Source: Streptomyces paludis (GTDB lineage Bacteria; Actinomycetota; Actinomycetes; Streptomycetales; Streptomycetaceae). From it: DNA of 64,000 bases. This document shows positions 36,150 to 44,405 of the stretch, piece by piece (positions within the stretch are counted from its first letter, which is position 1; each line of letters begins with the position of its first letter). The notes under the pieces are model-generated. The model was given only the letters and a program-made list of their open reading frames with translations, had not been told where the DNA came from and searched no databases. The stretch covers positions 6,014,001 to 6,078,000 of the forward strand of contig NZ_CP031194.1 of the NCBI RefSeq assembly GCF_003344965.1. The letters run 5' to 3'. Both the position numbers and the translations under genes were made by a program.

Positions 36150-36794
36150 ATGCCTCTCATCCCTCAGGAGCCTCAGATTCACGAGAGAGCCCAGGGTCCC
36201 AGCGCCGCGCCGGCCACCGGCCGTACCGCGCCGACCCCTCGTCCCGTACCCGGTCCGCGTCCCGTTCCCGGGCCGCGCTCCGCCGCGACGCCGCGTCCCG
36301 GACGTCCGGGTCCCCGTCCCGCGAGGCCCGCGCCGCCGGCGCAGCGCTCGCAGCCCGCCGGCCAGCCCGAGGCGCCCGGCACTTCCACCCCCAACTCCCC
36401 TTCCGTACCCCGGATCCAGCTCGTTCCGGCGCCGGTCGCGGGCGCGCTCGACGCCGCGGAAGAGGCGGTCGACCTGCTGCTCGACTCCGGTCGCGCGCCG
36501 GGCGACATCCTCGTGCTCACCACCGGCGAACAGCACCCGTGGGCCACCCACGAGCTGTCCTTCGGCGAAGCCGCGTACTGGGCCCAGCACGACGCGCGCG
36601 AAGACGTGTTCTTCGCCGACGCCGCCGCTGTCACCCGGGCGCGCCCCCGGCCCGTCGTGGTCGTCGTGGCGAACGGCGGTGGCGACGAGGCCGTCGCCCG
36701 GGTGCTGCCCCTGGCCCGGGAGCGGGCCGCCGCCCTGCTGATCGTGTGCGGCGACTCCGCGAAGATCAACCCCCTGCTCGGCGCGGGCGTCTGA
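36150..36794 (+). CDS. hypothetical protein with Pro/Arg-rich N-terminus
   Basis: This 214-residue protein has a disordered Pro/Arg/Gly/Ala-rich first half (to about residue 85) and a compact C-terminal domain. The C-terminal part (IQLVPAPVAGALDAAEEAV, then GDILVLTTG and later RPVVVVV) resembles the C-terminal helicase 2B/accessory region of actinobacterial UvrD-like proteins in style. No Walker motifs are present. It may therefore be a stand-alone accessory domain, but I cannot assign a function. A leaderless start is suggested by TAGACAT. Confidence 0.7.
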   Translation: MPLIPQEPQIHERAQGPSAAPATGRTAPTPRPVPGPRPVPGPRSAATPRPGRPGPRPARPAPPAQRSQPAGQPEAPGTSTPNSPSVPRIQLVPAPVAGALDAAEEAVDLLLDSGRAPGDILVLTTGEQHPWATHELSFGEAAYWAQHDAREDVFFADAAAVTRARPRPVVVVVANGGGDEAVARVLPLARERAAALLIVCGDSAKINPLLGAGV

Positions 36795-36847
36795 GCCGTA
36801 CGACATCGGGTGCGCCTCCGGTCGGGCGGAAGCGCACGTCGTACGGC
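36795..36847. terminator. bidirectional terminator between convergent hypothetical genes
   Basis: A long hairpin has outer arms GCCGTACGAC (36795-36804) and GTCGTACGGC (36838-36847). Inner arms are GTGCGC (36810-36815) and GCGCAC (36832-36837). It starts right after the plus-strand stop codon. Confidence 0.85.
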
Positions 36848-36896
36848 CCGGTCGTGACCCGGCTGCCCGCTCCGGGGGCGGCCGGGCCGCCGTGCG

Positions 36897-37526
36897 TCAG
36901 CGTGCGGCCGTACGCCGGAGCGCTTCCATGGCTCCACCGCCGCCGCGCGGTGGTGCGGACGCGGGCTCGGCGGCGGTCTCCGCGAGAGCGGCGGGCGGCG
37001 ACTCGGAGCTGGGCCGACGGCCGCCCCGGCCCTCGCCCAGCACCTGCCAGCCGCCGCGCGTCAGCGTGATGTACGCCCCGCAGCGCAGCCCGTGCAGGGT
37101 GCAGGCGTCCCGCAGCCCCCAGAGCCACGCCCCGTCCTCCTCCGTCCAGCGCGCGTCGCCCTCGCGGCAGTAGAGCAGCACGGCGGTGCGGACCGGCGTG
37201 CGACGGCGCAGATCGTGCGGAATGACACGGCGCAGATGGGCCAGGAGCGCGTTCCGGAACTCCCAGCCGTCCACCGGGACGGCACGGGGCACGAACGACG
37301 CGCTGGCGGCGAGCCGTTCCTCATGGTCGAGCACGGCCACGACAGCGGTCCCCGGCAGGGGCCGGTGCCGGCTGTGCAGGCCGCTGACGACCTCGCGGGG
37401 ATCCCCGAGCAGCGGAATTCCCGCCGCCGCCCACTCGGCGGGTTCGAGCATCCTGGCGAGGCGGCTGACGGAAACGGCCGGGTTGTTCATGGAACCGGCT
37501 GCGGACGGAGCGAATCCGAAGGTCAC
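36897..37526 (-). CDS. conserved hypothetical protein
   Basis: This 209-residue protein has no signal peptide or membrane helix. A central alpha/beta domain (about 20-150) contains a strand-rich AVVAVLDHEERLAAS segment and the WEFRNALLAHLRRVIPHDLRRRTP stretch; the C-terminus is Gly/Arg/Ala-rich. GTG 37526 has GGGAGG upstream but at a tight spacing; ATG 37490 is an alternative that would shorten it by 12 residues. It lies downstream of the recQ-like gene on the same strand. I recognise it only as a protein common in Streptomyces. Confidence 0.7.
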   Translation of the reverse strand: MTFGFAPSAAGSMNNPAVSVSRLARMLEPAEWAAAGIPLLGDPREVVSGLHSRHRPLPGTAVVAVLDHEERLAASASFVPRAVPVDGWEFRNALLAHLRRVIPHDLRRRTPVRTAVLLYCREGDARWTEEDGAWLWGLRDACTLHGLRCGAYITLTRGGWQVLGEGRGGRRPSSESPPAALAETAAEPASAPPRGGGGAMEALRRTAAR

Positions 37527-37742
37527 GTTCCTCCCTTCGCATACGCGCCCACACTGCGGGCAGGGGCGGGTGGGCACGCGCCGCGGCACAGCCCTGGCGG
37601 ATCGCGAACGGGCCGTGCGGGGGCAGTTCCAATTCTCACCGGCGCGGGGGCGCGCGGCAACGAGCAATTGGCGCCGCCGACCGGAATGCGGAGAAATGAC
37701 GGCCATATCCCTGCCGTGATCCACCGCGAGCGGCCTGTCCGG

Positions 37743-39914
37743 TCAGGTCTGAACGGCGAGGACCAGCGGGAACACCCCCTGCGCACCGGCCCGGAGCAGC
37801 AGCCGCGCGGCCACCGCGAGCGTCCAGCCGGTGTCCGAGAGATCGTCGACGAGCAGGACGGGGCCGCCGGCGGACACCAGGGCGGCGGCCAGCTCGGGCG
37901 GCACCGCCAGCGTTTGGTGCAGCGCCCGGACCCGCTGCGCGCTGTTCGTACGGGAGGCTGCACCGTCGGCCGCGTCCGGCGTGGACGTGACCGTCCCGAG
38001 CAGGGGCATCCGGCCGGCCTCCGCGATACGGCTGCCGAGCGATCCGACGAGTCGGGGCCTGCCGTGCGAGGCGACGGTCACCACCCCGACGGGCCGGGGC
38101 GGCGCGTCGGGCGCGCCGGAGGCCCAACCGCCCGGCCCCTTCGCCCAGTCGGCGAGCACGCTCACCACCGCGCCCACCACCTCGTCGGACACCGGGCCGT
38201 CCGGGGCCCGCGGCGCGAGCAGCGGACGGAGCCGGTTGCCCCAGCCGATGTCGGACAGCCGGCCCAGCGCGCGCCCCGCGAAGGACTGCTCGCCCGGTGG
38301 AATACGGCCCTTGAGGTCCACGCCGACCGCCGCCAGCCCGGTCGGCCACATCTTCCGGGGCTCCACCTCGACCCCCGGCCTGCCCAGCTCGCCGCGCGCC
38401 GCGTCCAGGGCCGCGCCGGTCACCTTGTCCTCGAACCGCGCCCCCGCGCAGTTGTCGCACCGCCCGCAGGCGGTGGCCTCCTCGTCGTCCAGCTGCCGGC
38501 GCAGGAACTCCATCCGGCAGCCGGTCCCCGACGCGTAGTCCCGCATGGCCTGCTGCTCGGCCCCGCGCTGCCGCGACACCCAGGCGTACCGCTCGGTGTC
38601 GTACACCCAGGGCTCTCCCGTCGCCGTCCAGCCGCCCTTCATCCGCCGCACCGCGCCGTCCACGTCCAGCACCTTGAGCATCGTCTCCAGCCGGGTGCGC
38701 CGCAGCTCCACCAGCGGCTCCAGCGCGGGCAGCGACAGCGGCCGGTCGGAGCGTCCCAGGACATCGAGGGTGCGGCGCACCAGCTCCTCCGGAGGGAAGG
38801 CGACCGAGGCGAAGTACTGCCAGATCGCCTCGTCCTCCTTGCCGGGCAGCAGCAGCACCTCGGCGTGCGCCACCCCGCGGCCGGCCCGGCCCACCTGCTG
38901 GTAGTAGGCGATGGGCGAGGACGGCGAGCCGAGATGGACCACGAATCCGAGGTCGGGCTTGTCGAAGCCCATGCCGAGCGCGGAAGTCGCGACCAGTGCC
39001 TTGACCCGGTTGGCCAGCAGATCCTCCTCCGCCTGCTGGCGCTCCGCGTTCTCCGTACGGCCCGTGTACGAGGCGACGGTGTGCCCGCACTGACGCAGGA
39101 ACGCGGTGACCTCCTCGGCGGCCGCCACCGTGAGGGTGTAGATGATTCCCGACCCGGGCAGCTCGCTCAGATGGTCGGCCAGCCAGGCCAGCCGGTGCGC
39201 CGCGTCCGGCAGCCGGAGCACATGCAGACTGAGGCTCTCCCGGTCCAGCGGCCCGCGCAGCACCAGCGCGTCCGTCCCCGCGCCCGTCCCCAGCTGCTCG
39301 GCTACATCGGCCGTCACCCGGGAGTTCGCCGTGGCCGTCGTGGCGAGGACCGGCACTCCGGACGGCAGCTCCGCGAGCATGGTCCGCAGCCGCCGGTAGT
39401 CGGGCCGGAAATCGTGGCCCCAGTCGGAGATGCAGTGCGCCTCGTCCACCACCAGCAGACCGGTCGCCGCGGCGAGCCGGGGCAGCACCTGGTCGCGGAA
39501 GTCCGGATTGTTCAGCCGTTCGGGGCTGACCAGCAGAACATCGACCTCGCCGCCGGCCACCTCCGCCTGGATGGTGTCCCACTCCTCCGCGTTCGACGAA
39601 TTGATCGTCCTGGCCCGGATCCCGGCCCGTGCGGCGGCCTCCACCTGATTGCGCATCAGCGCGAGCAGCGGGGAGACGATCACGGTCGGACCCGCGCCGG
39701 CCGCCCGCAGCAGGGATGTCGCGACGAAGTAGACCGCCGACTTCCCCCAGCCGGTGCGCTGGACGACCAGCGCCCGGCGCTTGTCGGCGACGAGCGCCTC
39801 GATGGCCCGCCACTGGTCCTCACGCAGCCGGGCGGTGCCGTCGGCACTCCCGACGAGGCGGGCGAGTACGGAGTCGGCCGAGGCCCGGAGAGCTGCGCGG
39901 TCTGGGTTGGTCAT
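37743..39914 (-). CDS. RecQ-family DNA helicase with C-terminal phosphoribosyltransferase-like domain
   Basis: This 723-residue protein has a complete RecQ motor: Walker A TGWGKS (about 54-59), DEAHCISDWGHDFR box, and GRAGRG in the second RecA domain. A zinc-binding region with four cysteines (CRMEF and CGRCDNC) follows. Beyond it, the last about 180 residues end in VLLVDDLSDTGWTL (about 685-698), the PRPP-binding motif of phosphoribosyltransferases, instead of an HRDC domain. ATG 39914 marks the RecQ start; the frame stays open far upstream antisense to other genes. It is divergent from the DUF4192 gene. Confidence 0.9.
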   Translation of the reverse strand: MTNPDRAALRASADSVLARLVGSADGTARLREDQWRAIEALVADKRRALVVQRTGWGKSAVYFVATSLLRAAGAGPTVIVSPLLALMRNQVEAAARAGIRARTINSSNAEEWDTIQAEVAGGEVDVLLVSPERLNNPDFRDQVLPRLAAATGLLVVDEAHCISDWGHDFRPDYRRLRTMLAELPSGVPVLATTATANSRVTADVAEQLGTGAGTDALVLRGPLDRESLSLHVLRLPDAAHRLAWLADHLSELPGSGIIYTLTVAAAEEVTAFLRQCGHTVASYTGRTENAERQQAEEDLLANRVKALVATSALGMGFDKPDLGFVVHLGSPSSPIAYYQQVGRAGRGVAHAEVLLLPGKEDEAIWQYFASVAFPPEELVRRTLDVLGRSDRPLSLPALEPLVELRRTRLETMLKVLDVDGAVRRMKGGWTATGEPWVYDTERYAWVSRQRGAEQQAMRDYASGTGCRMEFLRRQLDDEEATACGRCDNCAGARFEDKVTGAALDAARGELGRPGVEVEPRKMWPTGLAAVGVDLKGRIPPGEQSFAGRALGRLSDIGWGNRLRPLLAPRAPDGPVSDEVVGAVVSVLADWAKGPGGWASGAPDAPPRPVGVVTVASHGRPRLVGSLGSRIAEAGRMPLLGTVTSTPDAADGAASRTNSAQRVRALHQTLAVPPELAAALVSAGGPVLLVDDLSDTGWTLAVAARLLLRAGAQGVFPLVLAVQT

Positions 39915-39962
39915 GCCCCCATGCAACCCGATGGCCCGGACAAACCGCGAATGCGTGCGACA

Positions 39963-39988
39963 CCCTGTGGATAACTTTATCCACAGGG
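39963..39988. promoter_or_regulatory. two head-to-head DnaA boxes in a palindrome
   Basis: A perfect inverted repeat has arms CCCTGTGGATAA (39963-39974) and TTATCCACAGGG (39977-39988) with a 2-bp centre. Each arm contains a consensus DnaA box, TTATCCACA. It lies between divergent genes, 49 bp from the recQ-like start and 38 bp from the DUF4192 start, so it probably overlaps promoters. Confidence 0.75.
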
Positions 39989-40025
39989 GTCGCGGGATAC
40001 GGCCGTCCCGCGAGACCGTCGAGCC

Positions 40026-41357
40026 ATGAACACGCACAAGCACCACGAACCGACCGGATCCGCCGACGAGCAGCGCATCACCCTGCGCAGCCCCTCCGAA
40101 CTCGCGGACGCCCTGCCGTACGTGCTCGGCTTCCACCCCGACGACTCGGTCGTCATGGTCGCGCTCCACGGCGAGCGGGGACGCTTCGGCGGGCGGCTCA
40201 GGCTCGGCATCCCGCGCTCGCCGCAGGAGTGGCCGCCGGTGGCCGAGCAGCTCGCCGACTGCCTGATCGACGGCAGCGAGCGGCGCGGCTCCCGGCCCGA
40301 CGGCGTGGTCGCCTTTCTCTGCCAGGACCCGGCGGAGGGGGAGACCGGCCGGCAGGTGATGGAGCGCCTCCGCCCTTTCGCGCAGCGGCTGCGGACCGCC
40401 TGCGGACGTCTCGACGTGCCCGTGCACGAGGTGCTCTGCATCTCCGGCGGGCGCTTCTGGTCCTACTGCTGCCCCGACACCCGCTGCTGCCCGCCCGAGG
40501 GCACCGGGCTGGCTCTGCCGGGCACCTCGGTGATGGCCGCGGCCGCCACCTACGCGGGGGTCCAGGTCCGGGGATCGCTGCGCGAGATGGAGGCCCGTCT
40601 GGAACCCTGGCGCACCCCGGCCGCCGAGGAACAGGAACGCGCGCTCGACGACGCGGGCACCGCGCTCGTCCCCAGGATCCTGACCGGCGGGAGCCGGGAG
40701 AAGGTCGGCGCGGAGACCCTGAAGCTGGCCCGGGACCTGAGGGACAGGCTGGCCCGGGCGGAGCGGCCCCGGGGCGCGGCGCCCGCCCGGCAGGACGCCG
40801 AGGACGACCGGCTGATCGGCAACGAGGAGGCGGCGGCCGTGATTCTCGGCCTCCAGGACCGGGAGACCCGGGACCGTGCCGCCGAGTGGATGGAAGGCGC
40901 GGAGGCCGCGCCCGCGCTGCGGCTCTGGCGCGCGCTCTCCCGGCGCTGCGTCGGCTCGTACGCCGAACACGCGGCGGCCCCGCTGGCCCTGGCGGGCTGG
41001 GTCGCCTGGTCCACCGGCGACGAGCCCGGCGCCCGGGTCGCCCTCGGGCTCGCCCTGCGGCTCGACCCGAAGTATGTCTTCGCCCAACTCCTGCACCAGG
41101 CGTGCAACGAGGGGCTGGACCCGGAGGCGCTGCGCCACTGTCTGCGGGAGGAACGCGTCAGCCGCGGGCCGGCCGGCACCCGCGGGCCCGGCGGGCGGGC
41201 CGGGCGGGCAGGACGCGTGGTGGGGCGTCCGGCCGCGGGGACGCGGCGGCCGAAGTCCCCGCGGGTCCTGCCGCGGACAGGACCCCGGGCCGGTGCGCGG
41301 ACGGGCCGGGACCGCGCGGGACGGAGCGGACAGCGCGGAAGCAGGACCGGGCGATGA
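40026..41357 (+). CDS. DUF4192 domain-containing protein
   Basis: This 443-residue cytoplasmic protein begins with the DUF4192 signature ITLRSPSELADALPYVLGFHPDDSVVMVAL at about residues 15-45. The family domain reaches to about residue 350 (VAWSTGDEPGARVALGLAL near the end). The last about 60 residues are a basic Arg/Gly/Pro tail, perhaps nucleic-acid binding. The family has no known activity. It is divergent from the recQ-like helicase and shares an intergenic region with two DnaA boxes. Confidence 0.88.
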   Translation: MNTHKHHEPTGSADEQRITLRSPSELADALPYVLGFHPDDSVVMVALHGERGRFGGRLRLGIPRSPQEWPPVAEQLADCLIDGSERRGSRPDGVVAFLCQDPAEGETGRQVMERLRPFAQRLRTACGRLDVPVHEVLCISGGRFWSYCCPDTRCCPPEGTGLALPGTSVMAAAATYAGVQVRGSLREMEARLEPWRTPAAEEQERALDDAGTALVPRILTGGSREKVGAETLKLARDLRDRLARAERPRGAAPARQDAEDDRLIGNEEAAAVILGLQDRETRDRAAEWMEGAEAAPALRLWRALSRRCVGSYAEHAAAPLALAGWVAWSTGDEPGARVALGLALRLDPKYVFAQLLHQACNEGLDPEALRHCLREERVSRGPAGTRGPGGRAGRAGRVVGRPAAGTRRPKSPRVLPRTGPRAGARTGRDRAGRSGQRGSRTGR

Positions 41358-41518
41358 CCGCCGGGGCGAGCGGGCGGGCCGCACCGGCGGACACCCCGGC
41401 GGCGCATCCGTACGGACCCGGGCGCGGTCCCGGGTCCGGGCCCGGGTGACGGGCCCCGGAGAGGCGGGTGTGCGGATGGCCGAGAAGCACCGGACGAGGT
41501 TGCGCGAAGGAGTGTTTA

Positions 41519-41540
41519 TCGTCAGGGAGACGACTATGAT
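41519..41540 (+). promoter_or_regulatory. NrtR-gene promoter with inverted-repeat operator
   Basis: TCGTC (41519-41523) and GACGA (41529-41533) form an inverted repeat with a 5-bp centre. It abuts a -10-like TATGAT (41535-41540) that ends 6 nt before ATG 41547. The arrangement fits autoregulation of a leaderless gene by its own product. Confidence 0.5.
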
Positions 41541-41546
41541 CGGCGC

Positions 41547-42311
41547 ATGCCCCCCTACGACCCGTCGGCCTTTCCTGCGTTCGCTGTCACCGTCGATCTG
41601 GTCGTGCTCACCGTGCGCCGCCACGCGCTCTGCGCGCTGGTCGTGCGGCGCGGAGAGCCGCCCTTCCAGGGCCGGTGGGCACTGCCCGGCGGATTCGTCC
41701 GGGGTGACGAGGACCTCGCCGCGGCGGCGGCGCGTGAGCTGTCCGAGGAGACCGGGCTCTGCGCGCACGACCCGGTGTCCCCGGCGCCGGGGAACGCGGC
41801 CCATCTCGAACAGCTCGCCACCTACGGGGACCCCGGGCGGGACCCCAGGATGCGGGTGGTCAGCGTCGCCCATCTGGCGCTGTCCCCCGACCTTCCGGCG
41901 CCCCGGGCCGGGGGAGACGCCAACAGCGCGCGCTGGGCCCCGGTCGACGCCCTGCTCGGCCAGGAGGGCGGGTTCGCCCGGGAGGACGAGCAGCCCGCAC
42001 CGCTCGCCTTCGACCACGCGCGGATCCTGGCGGACGGAGTGGAGCGCGCCCGGTCCAAAATCGAATACTCCTCGCTGGCCACGGCGTTCTGCCCGTCCGA
42101 GTTCACCGTCGGCGAGCTGCGCCGGGTGTACGAGGCGGTGTGGGGGGTGGCGCTCGACCCCCGTAACTTCCACCGCAAGGTGACGGGCACACCGGGCTTC
42201 CTGGTCCCGTCGGGCGGCACCACCACCCGGCAGGGCGGCCGGCCCGCCCAGTTGTTCCGGGCCGGCGGGGCGACCGTGCTCAACCCGCCGATGCTGCGCC
42301 CCGAGGTCTGA
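41547..42311 (+). CDS. NUDIX domain regulator, NrtR-like
   Basis: This 254-residue protein combines an N-terminal NUDIX domain with a C-terminal winged-helix. The NUDIX box at 49-71 (G-x5-E-x7-REL-x-EE-x-GL) is complete, so catalysis is possible, although most NrtR repressors bind ADP-ribose without cleaving it. The C-terminal part (about 160-225) contains LATAFCPSEFTVGELRRVYEAVWG and RNFHRKV, typical of NrtR DNA-binding domains. NAD-metabolism genes are not adjacent, so its regulon is unknown. An inverted repeat covers its own promoter. A strong terminator follows. Confidence 0.85.
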   Translation: MPPYDPSAFPAFAVTVDLVVLTVRRHALCALVVRRGEPPFQGRWALPGGFVRGDEDLAAAAARELSEETGLCAHDPVSPAPGNAAHLEQLATYGDPGRDPRMRVVSVAHLALSPDLPAPRAGGDANSARWAPVDALLGQEGGFAREDEQPAPLAFDHARILADGVERARSKIEYSSLATAFCPSEFTVGELRRVYEAVWGVALDPRNFHRKVTGTPGFLVPSGGTTTRQGGRPAQLFRAGGATVLNPPMLRPEV

Positions 42312-42312
42312 G

Positions 42313-42347
42313 CCCCGAAGTCCCGGGGCCCGGCCGGGGCTTCGGGG
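42313..42347 (+). terminator. terminator after the NrtR-like gene
   Basis: CCCCGAAG (42313-42320) pairs with CTTCGGGG (42340-42347), extended inward by CCCGG/CCGGG with one wobble. The stem is about 14 bp with a 7-nt loop, immediately after the stop codon. Confidence 0.85.
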
Positions 42348-42481
42348 TCCGGGGGCGCCGGATCGGGGCGCGGGCCGGACACCCGGCGCATGCCCTACGT
42401 CGCAAGTCGGACATATAGCGTTATCTTGCTGGGGTATCCGCTCCGCAGCCGAGCGGTCTCACCTCTTCCGCGAGAGAAGCG

Positions 42482-44245
42482 ATGCTCCAGGCCATCGGAC
42501 TGACCAGTGCCCCCCGTCGAGACCTCACCCCCGCCGTGGACGATCTGACCTTCGAGGCCCCGCCGGGCTCCGTCACCGCGCTGCTCGGTGCCCCCGGAGC
42601 CGGAAAGACCACGGCGCTCCGGCTGATGCTCGCACTCGAACCGGGGCGCGGCGTCACCTACTTCCGGGGCAGGCCGCTCCACCGCATCGGCCACCCGGCC
42701 CGGGAGATCGGGGTGCTCCTCGGCGATGTGCCGGGTCATCCCGCGCGTACCGCCAGGGGGCAGCTCAGGATGGTCTGCGCCGCCGCGGGCGTGCCCGCCT
42801 CGCGCGCCGACGAACTCCTCGACGTCGTCGGTCTCGGCGCGCTGCGCGACGAGCGTCTCGGCTCGCTCTCGCTCGGCATGGACCGCAGGCTCGGGCTCGC
42901 CTCCGCGCTGCTGGGCGACCCGCACACCCTGCTGCTGGACGCGCCCTCGGCGGGTCTCTCGCCCCGCGAGAACAGCTGGCTGCACGGACTGCTGCGCGCC
43001 CACGCGGGACACGGCGGCACCGTGCTCTACACCACCAGCGACCCCAAGGAGGCGGCCAGGACCGCCGACCGGGTCGTCACCGTCGACGGGGGCCGGCTCG
43101 TCGCCGACCAGGACGCGGCCTCCTTCGCCCGCACCCGGCTGCGGCCCCGGGTCGCCGTCACGACGCCGCACGCCGCACGCCTGGCGGACGCGCTCAACCG
43201 CGAGGCCCGCGCGGGCCGGCGCTCCGTCGAGGTGGTCGCGGAGGAGGGCGCGGGCAGTCTGCTCACCGTCTACGGCAGCAGCTGCCCGGAGGTCGGCGAG
43301 ACCGCGTTCCGGCACGGCGTGCTGGTCCATCGGCTCGCCGACGAGATCGGCGACACCGGGCCCGTCGCCGCCCCTTCCGCCATGCCCGCACCCGCTGCCG
43401 CCGGTGCTCCCGCCGTCCCCCGTCCCGTCGGCGGCGGGACGGTTTCGCTGCCGCCCTTGTCCGCGCGTCCGGTCCGCAGCCCGCTCCGGCCGGTGCGCTA
43501 CGAACTCCGCCGTATGTGCGGGGTGCGGTCCGCGCCGCTGATCGCCGCCGCCGTCCTCGTCGCGTCCGTCGCCCTAGCCGTACCCCTCGCCCGGACCGGA
43601 GGCACCCCGCTGCCCGGGCTGCTGGCGGCCTGGCCCGCGCTCCTGCCGCTGCCCCCCGCGGCCCTCGGCGCCGGACTGCTCGGCGCGCTCTCCTTCGGCG
43701 ACGAGTACCGCTACCCGGCGCTCGCCGGGGCGCGCGGCACCGTGCCGCGTCGCCTCGGCCTGCTGGTCGCCAAGCTCGCCGTGACGGGGGTCGCGGCCCT
43801 GCTGCTCGCCGCCCTGTCGGTGGTGGCCGACGCCGGGGCGCTGCGGCTCGTGTACGGCGCCGCCGCCGTGCCCGTACCCGGCAACTGGCCCGTACTGAGC
43901 GCCGGTTGGGCCGGGCTGGCCGTCGGCTGCGCCTGGGCGGGGCTGCTGGGCGCCGGGATCTTCCGCGTCACCATCGCCGGAATGGCCGCCGTCGTCGCCG
44001 TACCGACCCTGGTCGGTCCCCTCGTACAGAAGGCGCTCACCGGACCGTCCGTGCGTTCGGTCGTCGGACTCCCGGGCAGGCTGCGGGAGCTGGCCTGGCC
44101 CGCGTGGCCGCACCGGATCGACCACTGGCTGACGGCCGCGGCCGGACTCGTCGCCCAGCCGGTCGCGGCGGCGCTCGCGCTGTCGCTGTCCGTCCTGCTC
44201 TGCGCGTATCTGCTCACCGGCCTTCGCCGGAGGGCCCGTTGGTGA
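42482..44245 (+). CDS. ABC ATPase-permease fusion with degenerate ATPase motifs
   Basis: This 587-residue protein fuses an ABC ATPase domain (1-300) to a membrane domain with about six hydrophobic helices (350-585), joined by an Ala/Pro linker. Walker A (GAPGAGKTT, 36-44) is intact. The signature is LSLGM (129-133) rather than LSGGQ, the Walker B glutamate is alanine (LLLDAP, Ala154), and the switch histidine is serine (TTSDPKEA, Ser186). ATP may bind but hydrolysis looks impaired. It lies immediately upstream of whiH on the same strand. A GAGAGAAG site precedes ATG 42482. Substrate unknown. Confidence 0.85.
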   Translation: MLQAIGLTSAPRRDLTPAVDDLTFEAPPGSVTALLGAPGAGKTTALRLMLALEPGRGVTYFRGRPLHRIGHPAREIGVLLGDVPGHPARTARGQLRMVCAAAGVPASRADELLDVVGLGALRDERLGSLSLGMDRRLGLASALLGDPHTLLLDAPSAGLSPRENSWLHGLLRAHAGHGGTVLYTTSDPKEAARTADRVVTVDGGRLVADQDAASFARTRLRPRVAVTTPHAARLADALNREARAGRRSVEVVAEEGAGSLLTVYGSSCPEVGETAFRHGVLVHRLADEIGDTGPVAAPSAMPAPAAAGAPAVPRPVGGGTVSLPPLSARPVRSPLRPVRYELRRMCGVRSAPLIAAAVLVASVALAVPLARTGGTPLPGLLAAWPALLPLPPAALGAGLLGALSFGDEYRYPALAGARGTVPRRLGLLVAKLAVTGVAALLLAALSVVADAGALRLVYGAAAVPVPGNWPVLSAGWAGLAVGCAWAGLLGAGIFRVTIAGMAAVVAVPTLVGPLVQKALTGPSVRSVVGLPGRLRELAWPAWPHRIDHWLTAAAGLVAQPVAAALALSLSVLLCAYLLTGLRRRARW

Positions 44246-44285
44246 CCGCCGGGCGACCGGACGGTACGGAGGTGTCCGCAACTAC

Positions 44286-44313
44286 CCCGATAACGCCCGC
44301 TTCTTTCCGATAA
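44286..44313 (+). promoter_or_regulatory. candidate sigma-WhiG-type -10 elements of whiH
   Basis: CCCGATAA (44286-44293) and TCCGATAA (44306-44313) each match 7 of 8 bases of the sigma-WhiG -10 consensus GCCGATAA. The -35 element (TAAA) is weak: TACG lies 17 bp before the first. whiH is a known sigma-WhiG target in S. coelicolor. Just downstream is an inverted repeat GGGTG (44331-44335) and CACCC (44341-44345). Confidence 0.5.
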
Positions 44314-44405
44314 GGCGTCAATCGAGGGGTGGGTGCCGATCACCCTTTCGTGTGCTTTTCACCAAAGACCTCAAGGCTCGTGGAATCAGCGCCGACAAAG
44401 GATGC

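Noticed and set aside
37743..42173. A minus-strand open frame of about 1,476 codons suggesting a giant fused helicase.
   Set aside because: The upstream two fifths are antisense to the DUF4192 and NUDIX genes and are low-complexity in composition; RecQ motifs begin only after ATG 39914.
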